Shown here: positions 26,198 to 27,498 of the stretch, piece by piece
Layout: each line of letters opens with the position of its first letter
Position numbering within the stretch: the first letter of the stretch is position 1
Assembly (NCBI GenBank): GCA_002432565.1
Contig: DJFP01000237.1
Location: 5,337-32,834 of the forward strand
DNA from: Flavobacteriales bacterium UBA5869
Lineage (GTDB): Bacteria; Bacteroidota; Bacteroidia; Flavobacteriales_D; Crocinitomicaceae
Length of the DNA: 27,498 nt
Direction: 5' to 3'
The notes under the pieces: generated by a model
Told to the model about the DNA's origin: nothing
The model's input: the letters and a program-made list of their open reading frames with translations, nothing else
The model's database searches: none
Program-made: the position numbers and the translations under genes

Positions 26198-27027
26198 CAC
26201 AGTTTCGTGATCTTGTAAGATCCGATGTTTACGATTTTGGATTCTTTTGAAAGCGCTGTAATCAGCATGTGTACTTCCATTTTTCCCGCAGTATCATAAC
26301 CGGTCATTTCCATCAGCATACCTCCTTCCGTAAATGCCTCGTTCGGAATTTGGGAAGGCGATGTTTTGTTCATGTTTGCGAAAGTGTTACTGACGTCAAT
26401 TCCAGCATCTTTAGTGATCCAGACCTCGGTTTTCTTATCTGTCTCGATCAGCATTTCTTCACACTTGTATCCCAAAATGGTTTTGGTTCTTCCCGTCCTG
26501 GTGATTTTCGCTGCCGGTTTATTTCCCTGGTTCACCTGCTGTTGTTTCATCGCAGCTTCCATGGCTTTAGTCGACATGACCATTGCGGTTTTCTCTTTGT
26601 TGTTCAATACAATCATCACCCCATTCTTAGAATCAATGATCGAAGACATATCGGGAGTTGCGGCCATTTTGATCACCTGGTCTCCGAAATCATAATCAAT
26701 TACCTGGGATTCACCGGGATTTTTGGCGCTTTCTATCTTGTAGGACACACTGCTTGTAAATGTATAAGATGCCTGATAATCGCCGGATGGTTCCGTTTCA
26801 GCAGGTGAAGCAGATTCTGCAGGTGCTGAGGCCGGTGCAGGTGCAGCTTCGCCGGACTTTTGCACATCCATCAGATTACCGCGTTCCTTGTTATTTCTGG
26901 TTGTATTAAAATCCTGGGCATTTGCTTTTTCTTTGGCAGTATTCCCGATGGATTTTACCAATCCCTGCTGTCCGAAACCAACGGAAGCTAAACAAGATAC
27001 GATTAACGCTAGTAGAAGTGCTTTCAT
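26197..27027 (-). CDS. DUF4412-family exported protein
   Basis: The protein is 276 aa from the ATG at 27027, which gives a clean signal peptide (MKALLLALIVSCLASVGFGQ); the frame opens seven codons earlier. After a charged segment and a low-complexity linker rich in Ala, Pro, Ser and Glu (~60-85), the domain from ~90 has strand pairs with the pattern SSIIDSKNGVMIVLNN, KTAMVMSTKAM, then RTGRTKTILGYKCEEMLIE and VWITKDAGI. The 'I-L-G-Y-K-C-E' plus 'E-V-W-I-T' order is typical of DUF4412, periplasmic or outer-membrane proteins with a lipoprotein-carrier-like fold. The function is unknown. It is convergent with the SDR gene and has a good -7 box upstream. Confidence 0.82.
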   Translation of the reverse strand: MKALLLALIVSCLASVGFGQQGLVKSIGNTAKEKANAQDFNTTRNNKERGNLMDVQKSGEAAPAPASAPAESASPAETEPSGDYQASYTFTSSVSYKIESAKNPGESQVIDYDFGDQVIKMAATPDMSSIIDSKNGVMIVLNNKEKTAMVMSTKAMEAAMKQQQVNQGNKPAAKITRTGRTKTILGYKCEEMLIETDKKTEVWITKDAGIDVSNTFANMNKTSPSQIPNEAFTEGGMLMEMTGYDTAGKMEVHMLITALSKESKIVNIGSYKITKL

Positions 27028-27045
27028 AAGATCATTATTACCCTT

Positions 27046-27053
27046 CAAATGTA
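27046..27053 (-). promoter_or_regulatory. Candidate -7 box for the DUF4412 gene
   Basis: The minus strand reads TACATTTG, an exact match to the Bacteroidetes -7 consensus TAnnTTTG, 18 bases upstream of the ATG at 27027. No clear -33 TTG partner is visible at the standard spacing. Confidence 0.45.
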
Positions 27054-27119
27054 ATTAAACACATGGAAACGGGTATCCTAAATTTGTGGTTCTTTCCTTT
27101 CAGTGAGTAATTTCCCGAA

Positions 27120-27498
27120 TTAGTTGATTCCTAAAACTTCCAGCAGTTCCATTTTCTTACTTCTGGATACACCGATTTCTTCCTGGTTGGACAAGATTAC
27201 GGAACCTCCTTCTCCCCGTATGTATTTCACCACCTGGTTCAGGTTCACTAAATGGGAATTATGCAAACGAAAAAAGAAAGGGAAATCAACCAGTTGTTTT
27301 TCGATTTCCTTCAGGGTTTTCGAAACGGTGATCTTGCGCTGGTGAAGGACGATGGTTGTATAATTGCCATCTGATTCACAACGAATGATTTGGTCAACTT
27401 CGATGAGCTCTACCCCATTCAGTGATGAAATCGGAATTTTAGGTTTTAAGCCCATTCCATTCAAACCTATCGATTTTCCTTCCGTGCGCTTCTTTTTC
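27120..27498 (-). CDS. LytTR-type response regulator, C-terminal part (partial)
   Basis: The frame stays open to the window edge (upstream residues read KKKRTEGKSIGLNGMGLK), so the 5' part, probably a receiver domain, is missing. The visible ~125 aa hold a complete LytTR DNA-binding domain: IPISSLNGVELIEVDQIIRC, then ESDGNYTTIVL, KTLKEIEKQL, FFRLHNSHLVNLNQV and IGVSRSKKMELLE. The H-N-S-H-L-V-N motif and final S-R-(S/R)-K helix are diagnostic. In Bacteroidetes such proteins usually pair with a membrane sensor histidine kinase of the LytS/YehU type. An internal TTG at 27464 is not a real start. Confidence 0.9.
   Translation of the reverse strand, partial: KKKRTEGKSIGLNGMGLKPKIPISSLNGVELIEVDQIIRCESDGNYTTIVLHQRKITVSKTLKEIEKQLVDFPFFFRLHNSHLVNLNQVVKYIRGEGGSVILSNQEEIGVSRSKKMELLEVLGIN

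Noticed and set aside
26269..26808. 179-codon plus-strand open frame
   Set aside because: Antisense to the DUF4412 gene; rich in His, Phe and Ser as expected of an antisense frame, with no motif.

Overview
The window looks like a chromosomal segment of a Bacteroidetes, most likely a flavobacterium (Fluviicola/Crocinitomicaceae-like; this is inference). Supporting signs are a type IX secretion (T9SS) C-terminal sorting tail, a DUF4412 protein, a COX15/CtaA heme A synthase, gene starts without Shine-Dalgarno sequences, and TAnnTTTG-type -7 promoter boxes.

The first 21 kb are dominated by a minus-strand polymorphic-toxin locus. Reading in the direction of transcription, a tight operon runs from 20098 to 2536. 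It encodes a small secreted protein, a 595-aa DNRLRE-type secreted protein, a 2133-aa giant secreted protein of the 'DPFTG...VGLGWNLN' type found beside Bacteroidetes RHS genes, a 2841-aa RHS/YD-repeat protein, and a 143-aa candidate immunity protein. The RHS protein ends in core - helical pre-toxin region - complete Hint protease domain - about 95-aa unknown toxin. A perfect 15-bp hairpin ends the operon.

Beyond that hairpin lies a displaced, silent-looking second cassette: a scrambled copy of the RHS pre-toxin and Hint segments fused in frame to a PD-(D/E)xK nuclease toxin, followed by a DUF4304 protein and an Imm21-like protein, then another hairpin. Further out is a decayed third copy of a pre-toxin fragment with a stop codon. 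The 86-bp and 178-bp shared stretches keep the same reading frame, so homologous recombination could swap the toxin tip of the RHS gene. This toxin-tip reservoir is the most interesting system in the window. Positions 1-300 hold clustered short palindromes and no convincing gene.

From 20.2 kb onward the genes are mostly ordinary. They are a small exported hypothetical protein followed by a terminator, a remnant of an Abi-alpha (DUF4393) abortive-infection gene, a YdjC/ChbG carbohydrate deacetylase, a leucine-rich-repeat surface protein with a T9SS tail, heme A synthase, a small exported protein, an SDR-family NAD(P)-binding protein, a DUF4412 exported protein, and the C-terminal part of a LytTR-type response regulator running off the right edge.
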